NCBI GenBank assembly: GCA_027063065.1
Contig: JAMOSO010000002.1
Coordinates: 1 to 20,013 of the forward strand
DNA from: Planctomycetota bacterium
GTDB taxonomy: Bacteria > Planctomycetota > JAMOSO01
DNA: 20,013 nucleotides
Direction: 5' to 3'
Shown: positions 7,971 through 16,200 of the stretch, piece after piece
Numbering within the stretch: the first letter of the stretch is position 1
Layout: each line of letters starts with the position of its first letter
Notes under the pieces: generated by a model
The model's input: the letters and a program-made list of their open reading frames with translations, nothing else
What the model was told of the DNA's origin: nothing
The model's database searches: none
Program-made: the position numbers and the translations under genes

Positions 7971-8966
7971 CTAATTTAATTTTTTTCCGTTGCGCAATTT
8001 ATTACGCAAATTTTGAACTTTGTCATCCATTGCTTGGATTTCACTTAAAATTTCTCGTTCTTCTGGAGATGATTCTATCACCTCTATAATTGCGCCTTTA
8101 GCTATAATTAGTCTTTTTTGCGCAGACAAAGCTAGCACAGGATCGTGTGTAGCGATTAAGACTATTTTTTCTTCACTTAGCAGTAAATCTAGTGCTTTTT
8201 GACGATCTATGCCAGCGTTTTCTATTTCATCGATTAATACAATTGGGCTTCTGCTTAGATATGCTGTATCTGCAATCATCAATGCTCTGCTTTGCCCACC
8301 ACTTAAACTTGTAATTGCTGTTTGAGGATTGAATGATTCTCCTGCAAGTTGGTTTGCAGAATTAATTATCTTTGCTATTTTTGTTTGCGCATTATTGATT
8401 AGACGGCTTTCAGCGTGTAGTTCTAAAAAATCTTGTACAGATAGATCCATTACAAAATTCATATTTTGTGACAATTGAGCTACTAATTTATCTGATGGAG
8501 AAAAACGCTTTTTCATATCAGGTATTTCGTTATTAATTAAAATTTGTCTGCCAGTAGGGGTGTCTCCTTGTGCGATCCATTCAATATCAGCTAATAATCT
8601 ACTTTTTCCACTACCTGTTGGCCCAACTATTGAAATGATATCCCCACGTTTAAAACATAATTTGTCGAAGTTCTCTTTGTTGCCATTTTTATCTGTGCCG
8701 GGCAATATGGTAATGCTGTCTACTTGGTTTTTATTTTCACCTAAAAAACTTAACATATTAGTAATGTATACAGCGAGATTGTCTATGGTGTTTTTTTCAT
8801 TAAGAGTGTGTTCTTCTAAATAATTTGGTGACTTAGAATCAAACCATTGGTGTATTGTTTGGGATGATATTGGTATTGGTATTCCATCTAAGAAAGTTTC
8901 TAAAAACGGATAAGACTCTATTAACTTGTCGGTTGGTATGTTTGCTAGTTCTTGATGATTAATCAT
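7971..8966 (-). CDS. Soluble ABC-type ATPase with N-terminal extension, no permease partner
   Basis: A 331-residue ATP-binding cassette protein. Walker A is GPTGSGKS (115-122), a Gln lies at 165 (AQLSQ), the signature LSGGQ is at 221-225, Walker B is IVLIDEIE (242-249) and the switch His is 274 (ATHD). All catalytic elements are intact. It has an unusual extension of about 105 residues before the cassette; its first part (TDKLIESYPFLETFLDG) resembles a DUF1858-like helix pair, a weak similarity by eye. There are no membrane segments, and no permease gene lies in the operon. The Walker B continuation IENAGID, instead of the usual PTxxLD, is closer to non-transport ABC ATPases. The C-terminal 35 residues are charged and helical. 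The start overlaps the end of the GTPase gene by 8 bases. The role is unknown; partners are inferred to be the adjacent binding-protein-like and GTPase products. It ends with TAG. Confidence 0.85.
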   Translation of the reverse strand: MINHQELANIPTDKLIESYPFLETFLDGIPIPISSQTIHQWFDSKSPNYLEEHTLNEKNTIDNLAVYITNMLSFLGENKNQVDSITILPGTDKNGNKENFDKLCFKRGDIISIVGPTGSGKSRLLADIEWIAQGDTPTGRQILINNEIPDMKKRFSPSDKLVAQLSQNMNFVMDLSVQDFLELHAESRLINNAQTKIAKIINSANQLAGESFNPQTAITSLSGGQSRALMIADTAYLSRSPIVLIDEIENAGIDRQKALDLLLSEEKIVLIATHDPVLALSAQKRLIIAKGAIIEVIESSPEEREILSEIQAMDDKVQNLRNKLRNGKKLN

Positions 8967-9660
8967 TTTGTTTTTCCAAATTTATTTTACGCACATTTCC
9001 CATTTGATATTCTTCACCTATACGAGTTTCTCCTAGGCAGTAAGAGCATAATGCAGAAGGCATTGCAAATCGTAGTTCTTTGCCCAGTAGCGTGTCTAAT
9101 TCTGTTTTGTCAGCTTTAATTAATGTAGATAATTCGTATGCACCTTGCCCAGTTAATCCGTTTATATTTAGTATAGCTGCCATTGGATTTACGGACTGCA
9201 CTCTTGAAGCAAATACTTCACGTTCTGCTTGAGATACAATATCTCCTTTTGTTATAGCTACAATATCGGCTGATCGTAACATGGGGCCTATTTTTGCAGG
9301 TGTTGAAATACCGCTTAAGTTGTCAATTACGCATATTGCAATAATATCTTTAATGTATGGACTACAGCGATTGCATAATCCAGCTGATTCGCTGATTAAA
9401 ATATCAAAATTTTCTTTTTTACCCCATTGTAAAACTTCTTCGATATTTGATACAAAATAGTGATCTGGACATAATCCGCCGGAAATGCCTTTTTTGACTG
9501 GTATGCCAGCTTCTTTGTATAACTTATCATCGTCAGTTTTAAGACAATCAAATTTTACAGCCCCAATTTTTAAGTTACTACTTTGCAATGCAGAAATAGT
9601 TTTTAAAATAACCGCTGTTTTACCTGATGAAGGTGGTCCAGAAACAATAACTAAACGCAT
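8959..9660 (-). CDS. G3E/HypB-UreG-like P-loop GTPase with Cys pairs
   Basis: With the ATG at 9660 this is a 233-residue P-loop protein. That start is preferred over the upstream ATG at 9687 because the P-loop strand MRLVIVSG begins there and GAGGAAG (9665-9671) sits four bases upstream. The P-loop is GPPSSGKT (8-15), followed by GGLCPDHY (61-68), a Walker B-like strand ILISESAGLCNRC (87-99) and TKGD as the likely guanine-specificity motif. This layout is that of the metal-insertion GTPases UreG, HypB and CobW-like proteins, where Cys/His residues near switch regions bind Ni or Zn. Candidate metal ligands here are Cys39, Cys64, His67, Cys96, Cys99 and a C-terminal CSYC (205-208). Genes for urease and hydrogenase are absent nearby, so the client is probably encoded in this operon. 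It overlaps the preceding gene by 10 bases and the next by 8. Confidence 0.82.
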   Translation of the reverse strand: MRLVIVSGPPSSGKTAVILKTISALQSSNLKIGAVKFDCLKTDDDKLYKEAGIPVKKGISGGLCPDHYFVSNIEEVLQWGKKENFDILISESAGLCNRCSPYIKDIIAICVIDNLSGISTPAKIGPMLRSADIVAITKGDIVSQAEREVFASRVQSVNPMAAILNINGLTGQGAYELSTLIKADKTELDTLLGKELRFAMPSALCSYCLGETRIGEEYQMGNVRKINLEKQND

Positions 9661-10868
9661 TGTGCTTCCTCGAAAATTTTTAAACATCTTTGGATTTCAT
9701 AAGTTAAATCTGTTTTTTTAATGTAGTCCCATCCTAGCCATTGCCATGGAGCGTTTTGGTTTAATTTGTTGTCTATGTTTGGATGTAAACTGGGGAATAA
9801 TCCTTTATGTGCTAAAATTTCAGCAGTTTCTAAAGATGAAAACAAATCGATTATAGGTTGAAGTTTTTGAGCTTTCGAGGCCTTAGCTAACATAAAAATC
9901 GGGCTGATTATAGCGCCGTCTTCTGGCCATACGGCTTGCATGGGTCCATTTCCTTTTGCCATTTTGGTAAAAAAATATGGCATAATAGTAACAGTTGGTC
10001 GTTTTGTAGCCCCTTTGCCTTTGGCACCTTTAACCATCTCAGCAGGATGCATTGCCGTAGCCATACTGCGTCCTAAGTCTTTTACTCCTTTATCACCAAA
10101 TCTTTTTTGTATAGTTAAAATAATTGCATTGAATAAATCAAAATCTGATACAGGTAATGAGACTCTTCCTGCAAAGCGTGGATGCAAAATATCTTCCCAT
10201 GTTTTTGGTAAAGGTTCGTCATGCAGTTCGTTGGTATTTACTAAAAATACTGCTGGAACTGTTGCAATCATCGAATAATGCCCATCTGGATCAACCAAAT
10301 TAATTTTATCGAAATCTTTATTGATACAGTTTTGTTTGAATGGTGATAAATCTTTAAAGACACCATCAGCTTTTAATTTGCCCATTTTGGTTTTATCAAA
10401 ATATAGTTCAAATCCAGCAGAAATAAATATATCAGGTATACTATCAATATTGTTAAAGTCTTGCAGATGTTCTTCTACCCATGCGGCACCTTCGCTGGCA
10501 GCTTTTAATACGTATTTTAATGGCGTTTTAGAATTGCTAGCATAGTTTTCAAATGATTCCATTAAAGGTACTCGTACGGGGCAAGGTAATAATCCTGCTA
10601 TAAATAATTCTGCATTATCTGATGAAGCATTATCTCCTAAGGTAACATCGCCACTTGAGATTAAACTATCATGTATTTGTTTGATTAATGCCTGAGCGTC
10701 AATGTCTTTTGTAGCAGCTGCTTGTGATAGTGTTATAGTTGCGCCTAACGTATCTAATAATTGCTGATTATCTACTTGATCAAAGCCTATATTTTTTAAA
10801 ACATCTTTGAGTATAGGGTTAAATTCTACAGTTTGTTTTAATGTCCAGTTTAAATTTGGTTTAGTCAT
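9651..10868 (-). CDS. DUF1858 plus cytoplasmic ABC solute-binding-like protein
   Basis: A 405-residue protein with two parts. Residues about 7-70 look like a DUF1858/ScdA_N-type helical domain (TLKQTVEFNPILKDVLKNIGF), a domain also found at the N-terminus of the Fe-S repair protein ScdA/YtfE family. Residues about 85-395 look like a type-2 periplasmic binding protein of the iron/spermidine-binding class (AELFIAGLLPCPVRVPLMESFENY start, GVFKDLSPF, LPKTWEDILHPRFAGRVSLPVSD, later KGLFPSLHPN). There is no signal peptide or lipobox; the protein begins with a DUF1858 domain, so it should stay in the cytoplasm, which is abnormal for a binding protein. Cys96 in LPCPVR is a candidate ligand. It overlaps tetR by 8 bases and the GTPase by 10 and ends with TAG. 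The ligand is unknown; a metal, an anion or another protein are all possible. Confidence 0.82.
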   Translation of the reverse strand: MTKPNLNWTLKQTVEFNPILKDVLKNIGFDQVDNQQLLDTLGATITLSQAAATKDIDAQALIKQIHDSLISSGDVTLGDNASSDNAELFIAGLLPCPVRVPLMESFENYASNSKTPLKYVLKAASEGAAWVEEHLQDFNNIDSIPDIFISAGFELYFDKTKMGKLKADGVFKDLSPFKQNCINKDFDKINLVDPDGHYSMIATVPAVFLVNTNELHDEPLPKTWEDILHPRFAGRVSLPVSDFDLFNAIILTIQKRFGDKGVKDLGRSMATAMHPAEMVKGAKGKGATKRPTVTIMPYFFTKMAKGNGPMQAVWPEDGAIISPIFMLAKASKAQKLQPIIDLFSSLETAEILAHKGLFPSLHPNIDNKLNQNAPWQWLGWDYIKKTDLTYEIQRCLKIFEEAQCV

Positions 10869-11430
10869 TTTTTTTCAACATAATTAAAAGGGCTGCGGTT
10901 ATTTTTTTACCTTCGTTTTCAAGGTTAAATAAAAAATTAGTTAATTGCCACTGGGTGACTGTTATGCGCATAGAGCCGGCGATAATTCTAAAAATTTCTT
11001 GAGTTCCAATGTCTGCACGTATTTCATTTGCCCGTTGGCCTTCATCTATTACTTTGCCTAAAATATTGCGATGTTTATGCATTGCTATCATCACTGATTT
11101 TGAAATCACAGGATCGTTTTGAAATATCGCCTCACTTAAAACAACTTTGGCCAATAAAGGATTTTGTGCAAATCTAAAGAAACGATCATTTAGAAAGTTT
11201 TTAATTTTTACTAATGAAGATTCATTGCCTTCTAAACAAGGGCTATCTAATTTAGAAAAGCTATCGATTACGCCTTGGAAAATGGCTTGTTTATTTTTGA
11301 AGTGTCGATATAAGGCTGCCTCACTTAAGCCAACTTTGTTGGCTAAGTTTTTAATTGTGCATCCTTGAATGCCTTTATTGGCAATCAATTCTATGGCGGC
11401 TTCAGTAATTTCTGTTTTTCTATTAGTCAT
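10861..11430 (-). CDS. TetR-family transcriptional regulator, first gene of the hcp operon
   Basis: A 189-residue TetR-family repressor. The N-terminal DNA-binding domain is clear: ITEAAIELIANKGIQGCTIKNLANKVGLSEAALYRHFKNKQAIF, with the recognition helix around residues 34-43. The C-terminal ligand-binding part is diverged, as usual, and shows few cysteines, so a small-molecule ligand is more likely than direct Fe-S sensing. The gene starts at 11430, one base after a perfect palindrome (11432-11455) that overlaps its likely -10 element, so it probably represses its own operon. The stop codon overlaps the start of the DUF1858/binding-protein gene by 8 bases. No Shine-Dalgarno is visible, and the predicted leader is only about 14 bases, so initiation may be nearly leaderless. 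Confidence 0.9.
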   Translation of the reverse strand: MTNRKTEITEAAIELIANKGIQGCTIKNLANKVGLSEAALYRHFKNKQAIFQGVIDSFSKLDSPCLEGNESSLVKIKNFLNDRFFRFAQNPLLAKVVLSEAIFQNDPVISKSVMIAMHKHRNILGKVIDEGQRANEIRADIGTQEIFRIIAGSMRITVTQWQLTNFLFNLENEGKKITAALLIMLKKND

Positions 11431-11431
11431 A

Positions 11432-11455
11432 ATGTTAGTAAGTATTTACTAACAT
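11432..11455. promoter_or_regulatory. Perfect palindromic operator for the adjacent TetR regulator
   Basis: ATGTTAGTAA at 11432-11441 and its exact reverse complement TTACTAACAT at 11446-11455 are separated by GTAT. Arms of 10 bp with a 4-bp centre, right beside the tetR start, are the classical layout of a TetR-family operator. It overlaps the predicted -10 of the tetR promoter, fitting repression. Confidence 0.82.
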
Positions 11456-11478
11456 AGTCTTTTTTTTTATTTTGTCAA
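11451..11478 (-). promoter_or_regulatory. Promoter of the tetR-hcp operon
   Basis: On the minus strand a consensus -35 TTGACA (11478-11473) is followed after 16 bases by TATGTT (11456-11451), four of six matches to the -10 consensus. The -10 lies inside the palindromic operator. Transcription would start near 11444, leaving a very short leader before the ATG at 11430. Confidence 0.6.
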
Positions 11479-11533
11479 ATTTTAAATAAATTTTTTAAAA
11501 ATAAGCCTCATTTATAAACTTCTTTTGGTTTTA

Positions 11534-11562
11534 TTGACGCCCAATATATAGTGTGTTAATAT
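11534..11562 (+). promoter_or_regulatory. nrdR operon promoter
   Basis: TTGACG (11534-11539), a 17-base spacer and TAATAT (11557-11562) form a good sigma-70-type promoter. The spacer contains the strong NrdR box, so a bound NrdR would block RNA polymerase. It would drive nrdR and the closely packed genes behind it. It diverges from the tetR promoter. Confidence 0.55.
11539..11554. promoter_or_regulatory. NrdR box 1
   Basis: The 16 bases match the published NrdR-box consensus (acaCwAtATaTwgtgt) at 14 positions, with the whole core CAATATATAG intact. It sits between -35 and -10 of the nrdR promoter, which predicts negative autoregulation by the NrdR-nucleotide complex. Confidence 0.7.
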
Positions 11563-11570
11563 AATTGATT

Positions 11571-11586
11571 ATACTATAAGCAGTTC
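11571..11586. promoter_or_regulatory. NrdR box 2, degenerate
   Basis: About 10 of 16 positions match the NrdR-box consensus, the left half (ATACTATA) far better than the right. It starts exactly 32 bases after box 1, which is about three helical turns and the spacing usually seen between paired NrdR boxes. Alone it would not be convincing. Confidence 0.4.
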
Positions 11587-11613
11587 ATGTTATTTAAAAT
11601 ACAAGGAAATTAA

Positions 11614-12063
11614 ATGAAATGTCCATTTTGTCAAAGCGATGATGATCGTGTTGTGGATTCAAGAGATACTGAAGATGGTGCCGCAGTGCGCCGTCGGAGA
11701 GAATGCAATAAATGTAAAAAACGTTTCACAACCTATGAACGCATAGAAGAGGTTCGTATCTTTGTGGTCAAAAAAGATGGTGCTAGGGTTCCTTTGAACT
11801 CTGATAAAATTGCTGCTGGTATTGCTAAGGCTTGTGAAAAGCGACCTGTCCCAGCTACTGATATGGAAGCTGCCGAACGTGATATTATCCAAAAAATACG
11901 TGAACGAGGTGAAAATGAAATACCCGCTAAAGAAATAGGGGAGTATGTAATGGATCGTTTAAAAGATTTAGATAAAATAGCTTATATAAGATTTGCTTCG
12001 GTATATCGTGAATTTAAAGATGTTGCTGATTTTACAGATGTGGTAAATGCTGTTAATAATTAA
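11614..12063 (+). CDS. nrdR: Transcriptional repressor NrdR
   Basis: A 149-residue NrdR of normal length. The zinc ribbon has Cys3, Cys6, Cys31 and Cys34 (MKCPFC ... CNKC) followed by KRFTTYERIE. The ATP-cone spans about residues 49-139 (VVKKDGARVPLNSDKIAAGI ... YIRFASVYREF). NrdR binds ATP or dATP in the cone and represses ribonucleotide reductase genes through paired NrdR boxes. AAGG at 11603-11606 lies 7 bases before the ATG. The gene heads a plus-strand run with an ATP-cone protein, smc, lgt, sufE and a K+ channel, and its own promoter carries NrdR boxes. No intact ribonucleotide reductase gene is in the window. Confidence 0.98.
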   Translation: MKCPFCQSDDDRVVDSRDTEDGAAVRRRRECNKCKKRFTTYERIEEVRIFVVKKDGARVPLNSDKIAAGIAKACEKRPVPATDMEAAERDIIQKIRERGENEIPAKEIGEYVMDRLKDLDKIAYIRFASVYREFKDVADFTDVVNAVNN

Positions 12064-13202
12064 TGCAAAATAAAATGAGTTTTTCATTTGTTCGCAAGCG
12101 TGATAATAGATTAGTTAAATTTAATAATGACAAAATAGAGGATGCAATCTTTGCGGCTTTTGAAGCGTCTGGACAACCAAATCGACAAAGTGCACAAGAG
12201 CTTGCTGAGGTGGTTTGTTATTATTTGTCAGAAACTGTTAGTACGCAATATCCTTCAATAGAAGAAATACAAGATATTGTTGAAAAAGTGTTGATAGAAA
12301 CAAATCATCATGAAGTGGCTAAGTCGTATATATTATACCGAGAAGAACGTGCTAGGATGCGTGCGCAATTGTATATTTATGATTCAGTTACATTACTTGA
12401 AAAGGTATGGGATAAATCTAAATTGCTACATTATTTAATAGTGGATATTGGTTTAGATGAAACAAGTGCATCTAGCGTAGTTAATGGTTTAGAAAAGATT
12501 TTATTTAATATGGGGATGAATAAAATTTCTAACACTTTATTGCTTGAACTCATTTCAAATTATTTATGCAACAATGGTTTTGGTTCTCAATCTAAAATAA
12601 TAAGACTTAATTATAATGATGTTGCTGATAATTTATATACTCCTGATGCGTTTAGAAAAATATATAAAATTTTAAGCGAGGCGGTTTTATTAGGAGGGTG
12701 TTCTGATAGATTAAGTAAGTTGATAGAAGCTAAAATATTATTAATAGATGATTTTGTGTTAGATATTATTTGTAATTGTAAACCATTTTGTTTAACCATG
12801 AATATAGAGATGGATCTTATGCCTATGGCTAAAGAAATAGGTAAGGGTGAATATGGCAACTTTGTTATATCCATAATAAATCAAATTGATTACATAGTGG
12901 AATATTTTAAAATTCAAACAAATAATCTTGCAATATATTTACAACAGTTAGATGCAATAAAATATGCTGATGTGATAAAAAAATGTCACCATAAAGTATC
13001 TCCATTAGATAAATCTAAACCAATAATTATGTATGTAGATTTGTTAAATATTGATACGTCTTTGAAGTATATGCTTGGTTTAGAAAAAACAGATGAATTA
13101 GTAAATGAAATTTTTAACAAATTAAATTCTGCAATTACGGGGTTACCTAATTATCAGCAGATTATTTTTACAAGAAAAGATAGAGAACTTTTATGCGTTT
13201 AA
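12063..13202 (+). CDS. ATP-cone protein with a possible NrdD-like remnant
   Basis: A 379-residue protein. Residues about 6-97 are an ATP-cone (FVRKRDNRLVKFNNDKIEDAI ... YPSIEEIQDIVEKVLIE ... AKSYILYREER), the allosteric nucleotide-binding domain of ribonucleotide reductases and NrdR. Residues about 115-180 (WDKSKLLHYLIVDIGLDETSAS ... ISNTLLLELISNYL) follow the segment found after the cone in many NrdD/NrdJ enzymes. A further stretch at 195-231 (PDAFRKIYKILSEAVL ... LIEAKILLIDDF) may correspond to the NrdD pattern ending in AHxxGDIHIHDL, but the His residues are lost. The catalytic cysteines, the C-terminal zinc site and the glycyl-radical loop of NrdD are all absent, and the protein is about half the enzyme length. 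It is therefore probably not a reductase; a regulatory nucleotide sensor or a decayed enzyme is possible. Base composition is more AT-rich than smc. Its ATG overlaps the nrdR stop by one base (an alternative ATG is 12075), and its end overlaps smc by 10 bases. Confidence 0.75.
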   Translation: MQNKMSFSFVRKRDNRLVKFNNDKIEDAIFAAFEASGQPNRQSAQELAEVVCYYLSETVSTQYPSIEEIQDIVEKVLIETNHHEVAKSYILYREERARMRAQLYIYDSVTLLEKVWDKSKLLHYLIVDIGLDETSASSVVNGLEKILFNMGMNKISNTLLLELISNYLCNNGFGSQSKIIRLNYNDVADNLYTPDAFRKIYKILSEAVLLGGCSDRLSKLIEAKILLIDDFVLDIICNCKPFCLTMNIEMDLMPMAKEIGKGEYGNFVISIINQIDYIVEYFKIQTNNLAIYLQQLDAIKYADVIKKCHHKVSPLDKSKPIIMYVDLLNIDTSLKYMLGLEKTDELVNEIFNKLNSAITGLPNYQQIIFTRKDRELLCV

Positions 13203-16200
13203 AAAGCATTGAGATGTATGGTTTTAAATCGTTTGCCGATAAAACGGTTGTGGATTTAGATCATGGTTTGACCGTTGTGGTGGGACCCAATGGATGTGGT
13301 AAATCAAATGTGGTTGATGCCTTGAAGTGGGTACTTGGTGAACAATCGGTATCTAGTTTACGTGGTAAAGAGATGGCTGATGTGATTTTTAATGGAACTA
13401 ATCGCCGTCATGCGCTTGGTTATGCAGAGGTTAGTTTAAATATTGATAATAACTTGGGTGCTTTAGGTGTTGATTTTACAGAGGTTAAAGTAACTAGGCG
13501 TGTTTATAGATCTGGAGAAGGAGAATATTTTATTAATAAACGTCCTTGTAGATTAAAAGATGTTAAAGAATTGTTTATGGACACAGGTCTAGGTTCTAAT
13601 TCTTATTCTATTTTGGAACAAGGAAGTATTACTGCTATTTTACAAGCTAATCCGATTGATAGGCGTGTTTTTTTTGAAGAAGCAGCTGGAATTTCTAAAT
13701 ACAAAGCTAAACGCAAAGAGACCTTGCGCAGATTAGAAAGAGTTGAGCAAAATTTGTTACGGGTAAGTGATATTACATCAGAATTAGAAAAACAATTAGG
13801 TAGTATTCGTCGTCAAGCGTCTAAAGCGAGACGTTATAAAGAAATGGCTGATAAGCTTAAACAGTTGCGGATAGCATTGGCATTAAATAATTATAAAAAT
13901 TTAACTGAAACATTAACAAAAGTAGTAAATGATTTAAATGTTAATCAAGTTAAATTAGAGGAAGTTAAAACAAAAATCTCTAGCGGTGAAGCAGAGTATG
14001 CTATTAAGCAAGAACAAGTGCTGTCTTTGGAAACTAAAATTCAAACTTTGGAAAAAGAAGTCGTAGAAATTGATGTTAGATTGGAAAATTTTGAAAAAAC
14101 AATATCTGAATCAAAACAGATGATTGCTGAATTTGAAAACAATCGTAATAATATAGAAGAGTCAATGTTAAAATATCAAGATGATATCGCTTTGATGAGT
14201 GAAGACTTACAGACTTTTGATCAACGCGGAGATGCTATCAAGGCTGAAAAAACAGCTATGGAATCAGATATTTTAGCTGCAACGGAAGTCGTAAACAATA
14301 TAGGCAAAGCCAGTCGCGAGGCTTTAGAAAATATTGAAAATATGCGCAAAGAAAACTTACGTTTAGTAGAAGAAAAATCAGCCACGTTAGGGCAAATAGG
14401 TCAAATAGATATGCAAATGTCTAATGTAAATGATCAAAATGCGTATGTGTTGGAGCGTACTAATGCCTTAGACTGTGAAATTAGAAAAGTTAGTTCAGAG
14501 CATGAAGGTCAATTATCAATGGTTTCTCATGCCCGTGAAGAATTGAATGCTCATCAACATACATCTAGATTACATCAAGAAAATTTAGACAAATTATTAA
14601 AAGAACGCAAAGAATTAGATGAAGCTGTTAAGCGTACTTCTCAACAGTTGTGGCAACAATCGTCTCGTTTAAAAGCTTTAGAAGGTATGGAAGCAAGTTT
14701 TGAAGGTTTATACGGTGGCGTTAAATCGGTTATGGTTGGTGCAGAACGCAATGAACTGCATGGCATTAGGGGGTTGGTTGCAGATATTATAGAGGTTGAC
14801 AATAAATATAATATAGCTATTGAAACAGCCTTAGGAGGTAAGGGTCAAAATATTATTACCAACACTAATAAGGATGCGAAGTTGGCGGTAGAATTTTTAA
14901 AGAAAAATAGAGCGGGTCGTGCTACGTTTATTCCTTTAGATAATATACGTTATGATAAAAGTCATAATGTACCACGAGCTAACGGTGTTTTAGGAAGAGC
15001 CGCTGATTTGGTGACCTGTAGTGCGGAGTTCACTTCAGCAGTAGAATATTTGTTGGGACGTATTTTAGTTATTGACACATTGGATAATGCTTTGGCTGTA
15101 TCAAGACAGAAAGTTGGGTATTTGTTAGTTACATTAGACGGGGAGAGTATAAATCCACGTGGTGCTATTACGGGTGGCAGTCGTGCTAAAAATAGCGATG
15201 GAGGATTGTTGCAACGCAAAAATGAAATTAAGCGACTTACTGAATTATCAAATAATTTAGAACGAGAGTTAAATAGAGACAAGTTAGCTCTTAATAAAAG
15301 TGAAGAGGCTTATAGTAAAGCATTGTCTGAATTTGATACATTTAAAGAGAGTAAGCTCAATTTGGAACGTCAACTATTTGAAGGTGAGAGTGTCTTGCGT
15401 CAATTGAACGAAAATCTCTCTAGATTAACTAAGGAAAAAACACAATTACAGGACAAGTCAGGAACATCTAAACAGTCTTTGTCTGAACTGTTAGGTGAGA
15501 AAATGCGTTTAGAATCACAGTTAGAAAGCTTAGAAAATAAGCATTCAGATATACAGTCTGCATTGTCTTTTGCTGAAGAATCTATTGCTGCATCCGATGA
15601 GAAAAGGCGCATAGCAGAAGAAAAATTAACTCAGTTAAAAATAAACAATGCAACCATCGATGCTAAGATTAATAATTTTTCTAGCGAAAAAAACAGGTTG
15701 ACTAAAGCTATTGGTGAAAGAAAAGAGTTATTAAATGATTTGCTTGAGGAAAAAAATAACCGTGGTGAAAGAACTGAAATATTGCGACAACGTATAGTAC
15801 AGAGTGAGTTATCCATAAAAGAATTTTTAAATTCAAAAGAGACAGGTAGTGCTAGATTGCGAGAATTAATCAATGAGCGTGAAAGTGTGAAAAGAACTAT
15901 GGATGCGTTTTATTTAGAAAATAAGGAAGTTATCAAACTACAGAAAGATTTAGAAAATAACATTCAACATCTGCGTATTAAAGAGGGCGAATCGCAGATT
16001 AAGCTAGATAATTTGCGTGAAACGGTTAGAGATAATTATGGTCTTAATATTGATGAGGCGTTCCAAACAGTTGAGTATAGCGAATTGGATTGGTCTTTGG
16101 CTCGCAAAGAAATCAAAGAATTAGATGATTCTATTAGGCGTTTAGGGCCCGTCAATATGGAGGCGATTGAAGAAGAAACAGAATTAGAACAAAGATTTGA

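Noticed and set aside
9661-9687. Upstream ATG at 9687 as the GTPase start
   Set aside because: It adds nine residues before the P-loop strand, while a GAGGAAG site sits right before the ATG at 9660.
7971-10868. A standard ABC importer (binding protein plus ATPase)
   Set aside because: No permease gene, no signal peptide on the binding-like protein, and a GTPase is inserted between them.
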